From Actinomycetota bacterium (GTDB lineage: Bacteria > Actinomycetota > Thermoleophilia > Gaiellales > Gaiellaceae), in NCBI GenBank assembly GCA_013696595.1, contig JACCYG010000325.1, forward strand, positions 1-19,815: a DNA stretch of 19,815 nt, written 5' to 3'. This document shows, piece by piece, positions 5,750 through 12,410 of this stretch (the first letter of the stretch is position 1; the number at the start of each line of letters is the position of its first letter). The position numbers were made by a program, and so were the translations under genes. The notes beneath the pieces were generated by a model. That model searched no databases. It was not told where the DNA came from and saw only the letters and a program-made list of their open reading frames with translations.

Positions 5750-8020
5750 CTATTCCGCGGGAGAAGCCGGATCGAGGAAGAGTCGGCCTTCGGCAAGGGA
5801 CTCGACGTCCGCTCGATCGAGCGCGAGGGGAACGAGCTCGCCTGCCAGCCACGGCGGAATGAGGTCGTCGTAGTGCGGGCTTGCGACGTGGCCGGACTGG
5901 CCGGTCGAGAGCATGACGGCGTTCCCGCTCGGATCGCCGAGATCGAAGACGGCGCGCATCGAAGGCCCGATCACGGAGCCGTTCGGACCGGCTGCCGACG
6001 CCATGATCTGGACCGTGTCGGCGTCCCCGCCGACGGCGTACGGGCCGCGGCTGAGGACCCCGGACAGCCCGCGAATTCCATCGAAGGCGTGCGCGAAGCG
6101 TAGGCGATGATCGCGGCCGTGACGCCACGCCCCTCGATTCGGGCCGAGCACCCGCACCGCGTGCGTCAACGCCTGGCGGAAGACTCCCTCCCAGGTCCGG
6201 CCGTCGGCGAAGAACGTGTCGTCACGGGCCGCGAGCATCCTGAGGAGGGCGGGGCGGTTCCGATCGCAATAGCCGCCCGGAAGCGACTCTGGCTCGACCC
6301 GGACGAGTGGGTCCTCCGCCGCCTCGCCGTACGCCTCCCGCTCGAGGGCGCCGAGCAGCGCGGCGTAGACGGCGCCGCCCGCACTCTCGGAGCCAAGCTC
6401 GCCGTCCCACTCTTCCAGCACGTCGAGCGCCTGGTGCTCGAGCGGGTCGGGAGAGGAGAACTCACGCGCGATCTCGCGCAGCTCGAGCCCGGGAACCGAG
6501 AGCAGGTCGAGCTGGATCCGCCGGCAATCCTCGAGCGTCACGTGTTCCAGCTCGCCGAGGAGCTCCTCGATCCGCCTCGCGCGATAGCCGCTCAAGTACT
6601 CGCCTGGAAGCTCGTGCGGATAGTCCTCGCCGGCGATGCGATTGTTCGCCGTGACGATGAAGCCACGTTCCGGATCGCGTACGCGGGGAAGCTCGTCCTG
6701 CGCGATCCAGCCGTCCCACTCGTGTGACGAGTCCCACCCGGGAACCGGAACGCTGCCGTCACCGCCTGCCCGGCGTGGGATCGGTCCACCCGCGAGCCGG
6801 TAGGCGATCGCGCCGTCCGCATCGGCGAGGACGACGTTGTGCGGCGGCGCGGCGAACCGGTCGAGAGCGCGATCGGCCTCGGCGACGCAGCGCGCGGTCA
6901 TCAGGTCGAGCAGCGAGCGCGTGGTCTCGCCCGGCTCGTGCGCGCTCCAGCGCAGGGCCAGCGCCTCGTTCGTTCCCGAGACCCGCGCGACGACCGGGCC
7001 GTGTCGCGTGACGACGGCGCTCTCGCGTACCGGTGCGCGCCGGCCGCGCACGCGGATCTCCTCCTCGACGACCTCCGCCTCGGCCCAGTCCCCGTCAGCC
7101 TCGTACCGGGTCGAATCGCCGGGATCGAACCGCTCGACGAAGAGGTCCTGTGTGTCGATCATCGCGGTCGTGAGGCCCCATGCCACGCGTTCGTTTCGGC
7201 CGAGGACGACGACGGGGGAGCCTGGGACCGTGAACCCGGCCGCCTCACCCTCGTCCCAGACGACGTGCTGGACATGCCAGGTCGCAGGCATGCCGAGCAG
7301 GAGGTGCGGGTCGTTCGCGAGGATGGGCTTGCCGTTCGCAGTTCGCGATCCTGCGACGACCCAGCTGTTCGACGCGCCGGAGCCGATCCGATCGCGGCGA
7401 GTGGCGGTCTGCACCTCGAGCCGCTTCGGCACGATCACCGGGTGGTCTTCAGGGTAGTCGGGATCCAGCCGCCGCGCGCGCTCTTCACCCACCCGCTCGG
7501 CGAGCCTCATGCGCGCGATCTCATTCTCCCAGTTTCCCGAGAGGGTGACCGCGAACATCTGGCCCGGCGCAAGCGCATCAGCGAGCGTCCACGGCTCCGG
7601 GCGGACGCGGGCGAGCCGGAGCTCGAGGGGAAGACGGCCGCGCGCGATGAACTCGTTCACGCCCGCGCAGTACGCCCGAAGGAGCGACACCGTCTCCGGA
7701 TCGCAGGCTCGGAGGTCCTGCTCGGCGGCCCAGCGAAGCCGCAGGCGCCGCGCGAGACGGTCGAGGTCGAGCGTCCGCGCGCCCGCAACCTCCGACAGGC
7801 GGCCCGACGCGAAGCGGCGGATCATCTCCATCTGAAAGAGACGATCCTGCGCATGGACGAATCCCTGAGCACGCACGAGGTCGTGGCGGCTCGATGCATA
7901 GACGTGGGCGAAACCGAAACGATCGCGGATCACCTCGACCGGCCGGTCGAGCCCGGCGAGATTGAGGGTACCGCTCGTCTGAGGAAGCGACCGGCGCGCG
8001 AGCCGGCGAACCGGTCTCAT
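5750..8020 (-). CDS. Penicillin acylase-family Ntn hydrolase
   Basis: The product is 756 residues, the normal size for a precursor that cleaves itself into alpha and beta chains. The alpha part opens with VIRDRFGFAHVYASS and AQGFVHAQDRLFQMEM, classic for the family. The predicted cleavage and nucleophile is Ser217 in GAS-NSW, followed by ILANDPHL and GRNERVAWG. The VTANN segment near the middle of the beta chain matches the oxyanion-hole Asn region. Family members hydrolyse amides such as penicillin G or acyl-homoserine lactones; the substrate here is not readable. Most homologues are exported, yet no clear signal peptide follows ATG 8020 (MRPVRRLARRS). The open frame extends upstream to 8350, but that part overlaps two other genes. 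The ATG overlaps the metal-binding gene's stop as ATGA, a typical coupled start. Confidence 0.9.
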   Translation of the reverse strand: MRPVRRLARRSLPQTSGTLNLAGLDRPVEVIRDRFGFAHVYASSRHDLVRAQGFVHAQDRLFQMEMIRRFASGRLSEVAGARTLDLDRLARRLRLRWAAEQDLRACDPETVSLLRAYCAGVNEFIARGRLPLELRLARVRPEPWTLADALAPGQMFAVTLSGNWENEIARMRLAERVGEERARRLDPDYPEDHPVIVPKRLEVQTATRRDRIGSGASNSWVVAGSRTANGKPILANDPHLLLGMPATWHVQHVVWDEGEAAGFTVPGSPVVVLGRNERVAWGLTTAMIDTQDLFVERFDPGDSTRYEADGDWAEAEVVEEEIRVRGRRAPVRESAVVTRHGPVVARVSGTNEALALRWSAHEPGETTRSLLDLMTARCVAEADRALDRFAAPPHNVVLADADGAIAYRLAGGPIPRRAGGDGSVPVPGWDSSHEWDGWIAQDELPRVRDPERGFIVTANNRIAGEDYPHELPGEYLSGYRARRIEELLGELEHVTLEDCRRIQLDLLSVPGLELREIAREFSSPDPLEHQALDVLEEWDGELGSESAGGAVYAALLGALEREAYGEAAEDPLVRVEPESLPGGYCDRNRPALLRMLAARDDTFFADGRTWEGVFRQALTHAVRVLGPNRGAWRHGRDHRLRFAHAFDGIRGLSGVLSRGPYAVGGDADTVQIMASAAGPNGSVIGPSMRAVFDLGDPSGNAVMLSTGQSGHVASPHYDDLIPPWLAGELVPLALDRADVESLAEGRLFLDPASPAE

Positions 8021-8229
8021 CCGACCGGGCGGAACCCGGCCTTCGCCATCGCGTCGAGAATCTCGTCGCGGCGCACGCGCTCGTCGTCCCAGGTGAGCGC
8101 GACCTGTCCCATCAGATTCGCGTTCGCCGCTTGGAGCCCCTCGAGCCCCCGCAGCGCGCCGCCGAGCCGCATGACGCATCGCTCGCAGCGGATACCCGAA
8201 ACCTGAAGCGTCTCTGACTGGAGACTCAT
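8017..8229 (-). CDS. Heavy-metal-associated (HMA) domain protein, CopZ-like
   Basis: A 70-residue single-domain protein with beta-alpha-beta-beta-alpha-beta spacing. The metal-binding loop is GIRCERC (C15xxC18), matching GMxCxxC of copper chaperones and the N-terminal domains of P-type ATPases, with Ile and Arg replacing the common Met and Thr. It probably binds a soft metal such as Cu(I). ATG 8229 is chosen because it gives the compact domain, although the frame is open to 8268. It lies 11 bases after the GCS2-family gene and overlaps the acylase start by 4. No metal-transporting ATPase or copper regulator is present nearby, so its partner is not identified here. Confidence 0.85.
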   Translation of the reverse strand: MSLQSETLQVSGIRCERCVMRLGGALRGLEGLQAANANLMGQVALTWDDERVRRDEILDAMAKAGFRPVG

Positions 8230-8240
8230 CGCCGCCAATG

Positions 8241-9296
8241 CTACGTGCGCGCCACCAGGTGCTCGCACAGTGCGCGGAGACCGTCGCTTCGCCCGATCTT
8301 GAGCTGCTCTTCCGCCTGCGCGAGACCTTGCAGAGGCGAGAGGAGGTCACCTGTGCCGAGCTCGTCTACCCAGGGCGCGAGGTCCGCGAGCAACTCCGCG
8401 AGAAGGTCGGTGGCGGAGGAAACGCGCGTCCCGTCGGGATGGATGAGCTCTGCCCCTGAGCCGAAGCGGAGCGCCGCCCAGCGGTTCTGTTCGTACAGCC
8501 CACGGTCGGCGGGGCAACCCCGCGTCGAAGCAGCGACGAGAGCCTGGATGAGCGCGGCGAATGCAACGGAGGCCTCGAGCCGCGTCGGCTGGTCGGGCAT
8601 GCGGATCTCGAGCGTCCCGAAGCGGGGGTGCGGACGCACGTCCCACCAGATGCGCGTGTATTCGTCGGCGAGGTCGAGCTCGACCAGCCGCTCCGCGAAA
8701 CGCTCCCATTCGCCGTACGAGCCGAAAATCGGCGGAGCTCCGGCGCGGGGCAGGAGCGCAAGGGTCTCCGCCCGGCTCGAGGCGAGCCCGGTCTCGCGGC
8801 CCGCGAGATACGGCGAGTTCGCGGAAACGGCCAGGACGACCGGAAGCCACGGCAAGACGGCCTCGAGCGTTCGCATGCACGCCTCCGGGCTCGCGACCCC
8901 GACGTGGACGTGCAGGCCGGAGACGAACTGGCGGCGCGCAGACGGGCCTGCGTACTCGACGAAGCGGAGGTACCCCTCGTCCGGCGTGATCGCCTGCTCT
9001 TCCGGGCGAGCGGGCGGCCAGGAGGCGGAGGCGGCGAGGACGAGACCGTGTCGGACCGCGCGTCGCTTCGCCTCCGCTCTCAGCGCGCCGAGCTCCTCAG
9101 CAGCCTCGGGAGCCGACGCGCAGACGCCGGTGTTGAGCTCCATGACCGAGGCGAAGAGCTCGGCCTTGAAGCGCTTCCCGTCGAGGAGGTCTGCCGGCAC
9201 GGGCGCCGGCTCGAGCGTGTCCGCGTCGAGGACAAAGAGCTCCTCCTCGATCCCGACCGTCCAGGCGGCGCTTTCCCCGAAGGCGTGCGGAATCAC
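8241..9296 (-). CDS. GCS2-family carboxylate-amine ligase (YbdK/EgtA-like glutamate-cysteine ligase)
   Basis: The product is 351 residues, typical of the YbdK-like carboxylate-amine ligase group. Motifs include GIEEELFVLD (15-24, ATP/Mg site), FVSGLHVHVG (about 124-133), SANSPYLAGRETGLAS, and WWDVRPHPRFGTLEIRMPD with the conserved Arg and Glu of the active site. The family joins glutamate (or a similar acid) to an amine, classically cysteine, using ATP. In actinobacteria, relatives include EgtA of ergothioneine synthesis, but no other egt gene is visible, so a specific product cannot be assigned. GTG 9296 is chosen because it directly precedes the family N-terminus and no in-frame ATG lies nearby. 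A G/C-rich hairpin abuts the start. Confidence 0.88.
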   Translation of the reverse strand: MIPHAFGESAAWTVGIEEELFVLDADTLEPAPVPADLLDGKRFKAELFASVMELNTGVCASAPEAAEELGALRAEAKRRAVRHGLVLAASASWPPARPEEQAITPDEGYLRFVEYAGPSARRQFVSGLHVHVGVASPEACMRTLEAVLPWLPVVLAVSANSPYLAGRETGLASSRAETLALLPRAGAPPIFGSYGEWERFAERLVELDLADEYTRIWWDVRPHPRFGTLEIRMPDQPTRLEASVAFAALIQALVAASTRGCPADRGLYEQNRWAALRFGSGAELIHPDGTRVSSATDLLAELLADLAPWVDELGTGDLLSPLQGLAQAEEQLKIGRSDGLRALCEHLVART

Positions 9297-9314
9297 GGCC
9301 CCATCGTAGGGGCC
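9297..9314. repeat. Inverted repeat abutting the GCS2-family start codon
   Basis: GGCCCC and GGGGCC form a perfect 6-base-pair stem around ATCGTA. It fills most of the 30-base gap between the HtrA-like stop (9327) and the GTG start (9296). In the mRNA the hairpin would end one base before the GTG, where a ribosome binding site would be expected; no Shine-Dalgarno is visible. Bases 9306-9316 are identical to 11 bases of the palindromic repeat at 12398-12408 (opposite strand), so this may be a degenerate half-copy or coincidence. Confidence 0.4.
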
Positions 9315-9326
9315 GGGGACACTCGG

Positions 9327-10484
9327 CTACCCGGTGACGCTCGTCGGCTGGCGGCCGAGCTCGACGTTCACGGTCTCCGTGTCGTCCTCGCGCTTGACCT
9401 CGAGCCTGAGCGTGTCGCCCGGCTCCTTCGACGTGACGATCTCGCGGAGCTCGTCGGCCGACTCGACCGGGCGGCCGTCTGCCTTCGTGACGACGTCTCC
9501 GCCGATCACGTAGGAGTTGCCCTCGACGATCACGGAGGTCGTCCCGCCTCGAACGCCCGCCTCCTCCGCCGGGCTACCAGGGCGGACGCTCGTGATCAGG
9601 ACGCCCTTCTCGGCGGGGAGGTTGAACGACTTGGCGACCTTCTCGTCGATCGTCTGCATCTCGACGCCGAGGTACGGATGGTCGACGCGGCCGGTCTCCA
9701 TGATCTCCGAAGCGACCTCGCGCACGGTGTTGACCGGGACGGCGAATCCGATCCCGACGTTTCCCTCCGACGTCCCACCGGTCTCGATCTGCGTGTTGAC
9801 GCCGATCACACGGCCGGCCGCGTTCAGGAGCGGCCCGCCGGAGTTTCCCTTGTTGATCGCGGCGTCGGTCTGGATCACCTTGTCGATCGTGAAGCCGCTG
9901 GGTGCCTGGATCTGGCGCTGAAGCGCGCTCACGATCCCTGCCGTCGCGGTCCGGTCGAGTCCGAACGGGTTTCCGATCGCGATCACACCGTCCCCGACGT
10001 CGATCGAGTCGGAGTTGCCGAGCTGGAGGGGAGTGAGCGCGCGGCGGTGCGCATCGATCTTCAGAACGGCGATGTCGGTCGACGGGTCGGCGCCGATGAC
10101 CCGTGCCTTGATCCGGTCCTCGCCCGAGAAGTTCACGAACACCTCGTCGGCTCCCTGGATCACGTGGTAGTTCGTGACAATGTGGCCGTCCTTGTCGATC
10201 ACGAACCCCGAGCCGAGCGACTGCGCGCGCTGCTCGCCGAAGAACGGGTCTTCGCTGACCGCGTTCGACGTGACCTGGACGACACCGGGCGAAGCGTCCC
10301 GGTACACCCTCGCGACCGTGCCGGCGGCCTGGTCGTCGCTGAGGGCGGCTGGGGATGCCGTCGAGTCAGCGCCCTCGCGAATGACGGTCGTCGTTCCTCC
10401 CTCGTTCAAGACAGCCGTCTCGACGGCAAGCGCCGCCCCTCCGCCGAGGAGCGCCGCGAGGACGAGCGCGAGAAACGTCCGCAT
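9327..10484 (-). CDS. HtrA/DegP-like S1C serine protease with C-terminal PDZ domain
   Basis: The product is 385 residues. Residues 4-20 form a hydrophobic helix (FLALVLAALLGGGAALA) that serves as signal peptide or membrane anchor, placing the protease outside the membrane. A low-complexity linker (about 27-58) leads to the trypsin-like domain with triad His107 (TNYHVIQ), Asp137 (STDIAVLKID) and Ser215 (GNSGGPLL). One PDZ domain follows at about 270-375 (PYLGVEMQTID, SVRPGSPAEEAGVRGG). Such proteins degrade or refold damaged envelope proteins. It is the first gene of the - strand run and has its own upstream control region. All catalytic residues are present. The start ATG 10484 gives a complete signal sequence. 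Confidence 0.94.
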   Translation of the reverse strand: MRTFLALVLAALLGGGAALAVETAVLNEGGTTTVIREGADSTASPAALSDDQAAGTVARVYRDASPGVVQVTSNAVSEDPFFGEQRAQSLGSGFVIDKDGHIVTNYHVIQGADEVFVNFSGEDRIKARVIGADPSTDIAVLKIDAHRRALTPLQLGNSDSIDVGDGVIAIGNPFGLDRTATAGIVSALQRQIQAPSGFTIDKVIQTDAAINKGNSGGPLLNAAGRVIGVNTQIETGGTSEGNVGIGFAVPVNTVREVASEIMETGRVDHPYLGVEMQTIDEKVAKSFNLPAEKGVLITSVRPGSPAEEAGVRGGTTSVIVEGNSYVIGGDVVTKADGRPVESADELREIVTSKEPGDTLRLEVKREDDTETVNVELGRQPTSVTG

Positions 10485-10603
10485 CTCGAGATTGGTTATA
10501 GCGCCGGTTGCTTAAACCTCCGTTTGCGCAGCGTTAAGCGGCGGTTAAGGCCCGTCCCGGCGTCTCAACAAAGATCAGCTCGCTCCGCGGTTAGGATGGT
10601 CCG
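10485..10603. promoter_or_regulatory. Divergent control region between the HtrA-like and aldolase-domain genes
   Basis: The 119 bases contain TTAA cores at 10512, 10534 and 10545, i.e. 22 and 11 bases apart, all in phase with the DNA helix. The last two read GTTAAGC and GTTAAGG as direct repeats, and the first lies in GGTTGCTTAAACC. Direct repeats at 11-base spacing are typical of OmpR/PhoB-type response-regulator sites (inference). On the - strand TATAAC (10497-10502) lies 12 bases before the HtrA ATG and resembles a -10 box, without a convincing -35. For the + strand gene, AGGATGG (10593-10599) is a good Shine-Dalgarno before GTG 10604. Confidence 0.45.
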
Positions 10604-11677
10604 GTGAACTACGCCTTTGCCGGCAAGCCAACGTCTCCGGCGTTCGAGCAGCTCGCGAAAGAGCTCGGCGAGGCGCTCGACGCGCGCGGTTTCGAGCGCG
10701 CCCCGGGCGACCCGCGCGAGGCCAATCTCGTCCTCAATCTGATCGATCCCGGGAGCCCGAGGCCGTTTCGCCGGCGCTCGCGGGGAACGTTCGTGGCCGC
10801 GATTCACGAGCAGCCGAGCGTTCCCGAGGACGTTCTGAAGACGAACTATCCGCTGCTCGTCCGCGCGCTCGCGAACATCGTTCTCTGCTATGTGCCGAAC
10901 GAGGGCGTCTGGTTCACGACGATGGAGCGAGGCCACTACGGCGTCCCTACCGAGAACGGCCAGCAAGGGCTCGCCGAGGGCGTGATCGAGCGACTTGCGC
11001 CGCTGGCGCTCTCGAAGCTCGTCATCGACAACGAGTTTCGTACCGACCTCGAGCCCGAGCTCTGGAACGGCGACGAGGTCACCGAGGAGATCCGGGAGGC
11101 GGGGAAGCGGATGGGCGACCTCGACCTCCTGCCGGCGCCGTTTCCGATCGAGGAGCTCCTCGACGAGCAGGACCTCCGCCATGTGAAGCGTCTCTACGGC
11201 ATCGGCGGCCTCTCCTACGGAAACCTCTCCCAGCGCAAGGACGAGCGGCGGTTCTGGATGAGCGCGAGCGGCGTCGACAAGACGAAGCTCGACATGCCCG
11301 GCCGCGACATCCTCCTGGTCACGGACTACGACGCTGCGGGCAACAAGATGGTCCTGAGCGTGCCGCCCGAGGTGGAGCCACGGCGAGTCTCGGTCGATGC
11401 GATCGAGCACTGGATGATCTACCAGGCTCATCCCGACGTCGGCGCGATCCTCCACGTCCACGCGTGGATGCAGGACATCCCCGCGACGGACATCAACTTC
11501 CCGTGTGGGACGGCCGAGCTCGCGACGAGCGTTGCCGAGGTCCTCGACCAGGAGCCCGATCCAGCCCACACCGTGATCGGACTTCGAAACCACGGGATCA
11601 CCGCGACGGGCGAGAGCCTCACGGAGATCCTCGACCGGATCGAGCCGAAGGTGCTTCGTCAGATCCCGATGTCGTGA
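10604..11677 (+). CDS. Class II aldolase/adducin-domain protein with unrecognised N-terminal domain
   Basis: The product is 357 residues. The C-terminal part (about 185-350) is a class II aldolase/adducin domain: GGLSYGNLSQR (phosphate loop type), WMSASGVDK, HVHAW with metal ligands His284 and His286, and GLRNHG with His330. E268 in AIEHW is near the position of the catalytic acid. The N-terminal half (1-180) has alternating strands and helices (ANLVLNLIDPG, FVAAIHEQP, ANIVLCYVP) but matches no family I can name. Typical class II aldolases are about 210-260 residues, so this extension is unusual. Expected activity is metal-dependent aldol cleavage or decarboxylation of a sugar-like compound; substrate unknown. 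GTG 10604 has a good Shine-Dalgarno. The stop overlaps the cupin start as GTGA. Confidence 0.78.
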   Translation: MNYAFAGKPTSPAFEQLAKELGEALDARGFERAPGDPREANLVLNLIDPGSPRPFRRRSRGTFVAAIHEQPSVPEDVLKTNYPLLVRALANIVLCYVPNEGVWFTTMERGHYGVPTENGQQGLAEGVIERLAPLALSKLVIDNEFRTDLEPELWNGDEVTEEIREAGKRMGDLDLLPAPFPIEELLDEQDLRHVKRLYGIGGLSYGNLSQRKDERRFWMSASGVDKTKLDMPGRDILLVTDYDAAGNKMVLSVPPEVEPRRVSVDAIEHWMIYQAHPDVGAILHVHAWMQDIPATDINFPCGTAELATSVAEVLDQEPDPAHTVIGLRNHGITATGESLTEILDRIEPKVLRQIPMS

Positions 11678-12075
11678 GCGTCGCCGGCGAGCGGCGGTTT
11701 CGGACCGCGCACATATCAGAGGTGCCCACGCTCGCGAGCGATCTCGTAGAGGCGGAGTGGAAACCCGTTCGTTTCCAGTTCGGGATCACGGGGTTCGGCG
11801 CCAACGGGTACGTCGGCCGGTCGAAAGGCGAGCTCGTGATCGAAGAGCACGCGGACGGCGAGCACGAGGAGCTCTACGTCGTCCTCGGCGGAACGGCGCG
11901 GTTCACGGTCGACGGCGAGACCTTCGACGCGCGGTCCGGCACGCTCGTCTTCGTACCGGTGGGCGTCGAGCGGGGCGCTTGGGCGGCCGACCCCGACACT
12001 GCGATCCTCGCGATCGGAGCGCCGCCGGGCACTGTCCCCACGTCCGGATGGGAAAAGAAACGCCTCCCCACGTAG
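11674..12075 (+). CDS. Cupin-fold protein with degenerate metal site
   Basis: The product is 133 residues. The first cupin motif is seen at 59-73 (H59, D61, E66, G73; HEELYVVLGG) and the second at about 90-100 (GTLVFVPVGVER). In the second motif the usual metal-binding His is replaced by R100, and the second His of motif one by D61, although H64 is close by. It therefore may not bind metal in the canonical way, and could be a small-molecule sensor or isomerase-like partner. GTG 11674 overlaps the aldolase stop by 4 bases, so the two genes are very likely co-translated and functionally linked. A hairpin follows 18 bases after the stop. Confidence 0.8.
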   Translation: MSVAGERRFRTAHISEVPTLASDLVEAEWKPVRFQFGITGFGANGYVGRSKGELVIEEHADGEHEELYVVLGGTARFTVDGETFDARSGTLVFVPVGVERGAWAADPDTAILAIGAPPGTVPTSGWEKKRLPT

Positions 12076-12384
12076 CGCGAGCACGCCTCGCTCCCTGACG
12101 ACAGCACGCTGTCAGGGCGACCTTTCGCGCCGGCCTTGCCCCCGGCGGCTTCCGGCTCGCCGCGGGAGCCGCACCGAGGCCAACGAGGGTCTGACCCTCG
12201 CAGGTGGCTCGGCAGGACATGGCGAGTGCAACAAGAGTGACACGAAGCTGTGACGATTTGTGCACGGCGGCCCTGGTCGCCCCCTGCTGAGGCAGGATTT
12301 GGCGCTGCCTGTGTCCTTCGAGAATGGATGACGCGGGCTGTCCAGCCTGGTCCCGAATCATGAGATCTGTAATGGCGCGGCCGA
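12076..12384. other. Non-coding stretch of about 330 bases with hairpins
   Basis: Between the cupin stop and the repeat at 12385 I see no convincing gene on either strand; short open frames lack family features and codon bias. Besides the hairpin at 12093-12117 there is a perfect 8+1+8 inverted repeat, CGAGGGTCTGACCCTCG, at 12184-12200. The stretch 12290-12345 is less G+C-biased than its surroundings. No tRNA cloverleaf, riboswitch core or insertion-sequence end was recognised. Confidence 0.4.
12093..12117 (+). terminator. Hairpin after the aldolase-cupin operon
   Basis: CCCTGAC (12093-12099) pairs perfectly with GTCAGGG (12111-12117), with additional inner CAGC/GCTG pairing as an alternative. 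It begins 18 bases after the cupin stop. No T-tract follows, only a short CTTTCG, so a role as terminator or 3' stabiliser is possible rather than shown. Confidence 0.35.
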
Positions 12385-12410
12385 GGGCCGGTCATGACCG
12401 GCCCCTACAG
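12385..12410 (-). repeat. Palindromic intergenic repeat, copy 2 (contains the epimerase stop codon)
   Basis: Bases 12385-12404 are a perfect 20-base palindrome, GGGCCGGTCA followed by its reverse complement. On the - strand the element begins CTGTAGGGGCC, matching copy 1 at 4873-4902 in its first ten bases. An outer CTGTA (12367-12371) can pair with TACAG (12406-12410) around a bulge. The TAG stop of the epimerase gene (12405-12407) is part of the element, exactly as in copy 1. Confidence 0.65.

Noticed and set aside
8021..8350. N-terminal extension of the acylase to 8350
   Set aside because: That part overlaps the HMA and GCS2-family genes in another frame and reads as Arg-rich sequence. 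The ATG at 8020 with ATGA overlap is a typical coupled start.
8628..10607. A 659-codon open frame on the + strand
   Set aside because: It is antisense to the GCS2-family and HtrA-like genes, whose products carry complete family motifs. Its product is Arg/Asp-rich and featureless, as expected for antisense frames in G+C-rich DNA.
12184..12200. Intrinsic terminator at the 8+1+8 inverted repeat
   Set aside because: The one-base loop cannot form a normal RNA hairpin without opening pairs, and no T-tract follows on either strand. A DNA-binding site is as plausible.
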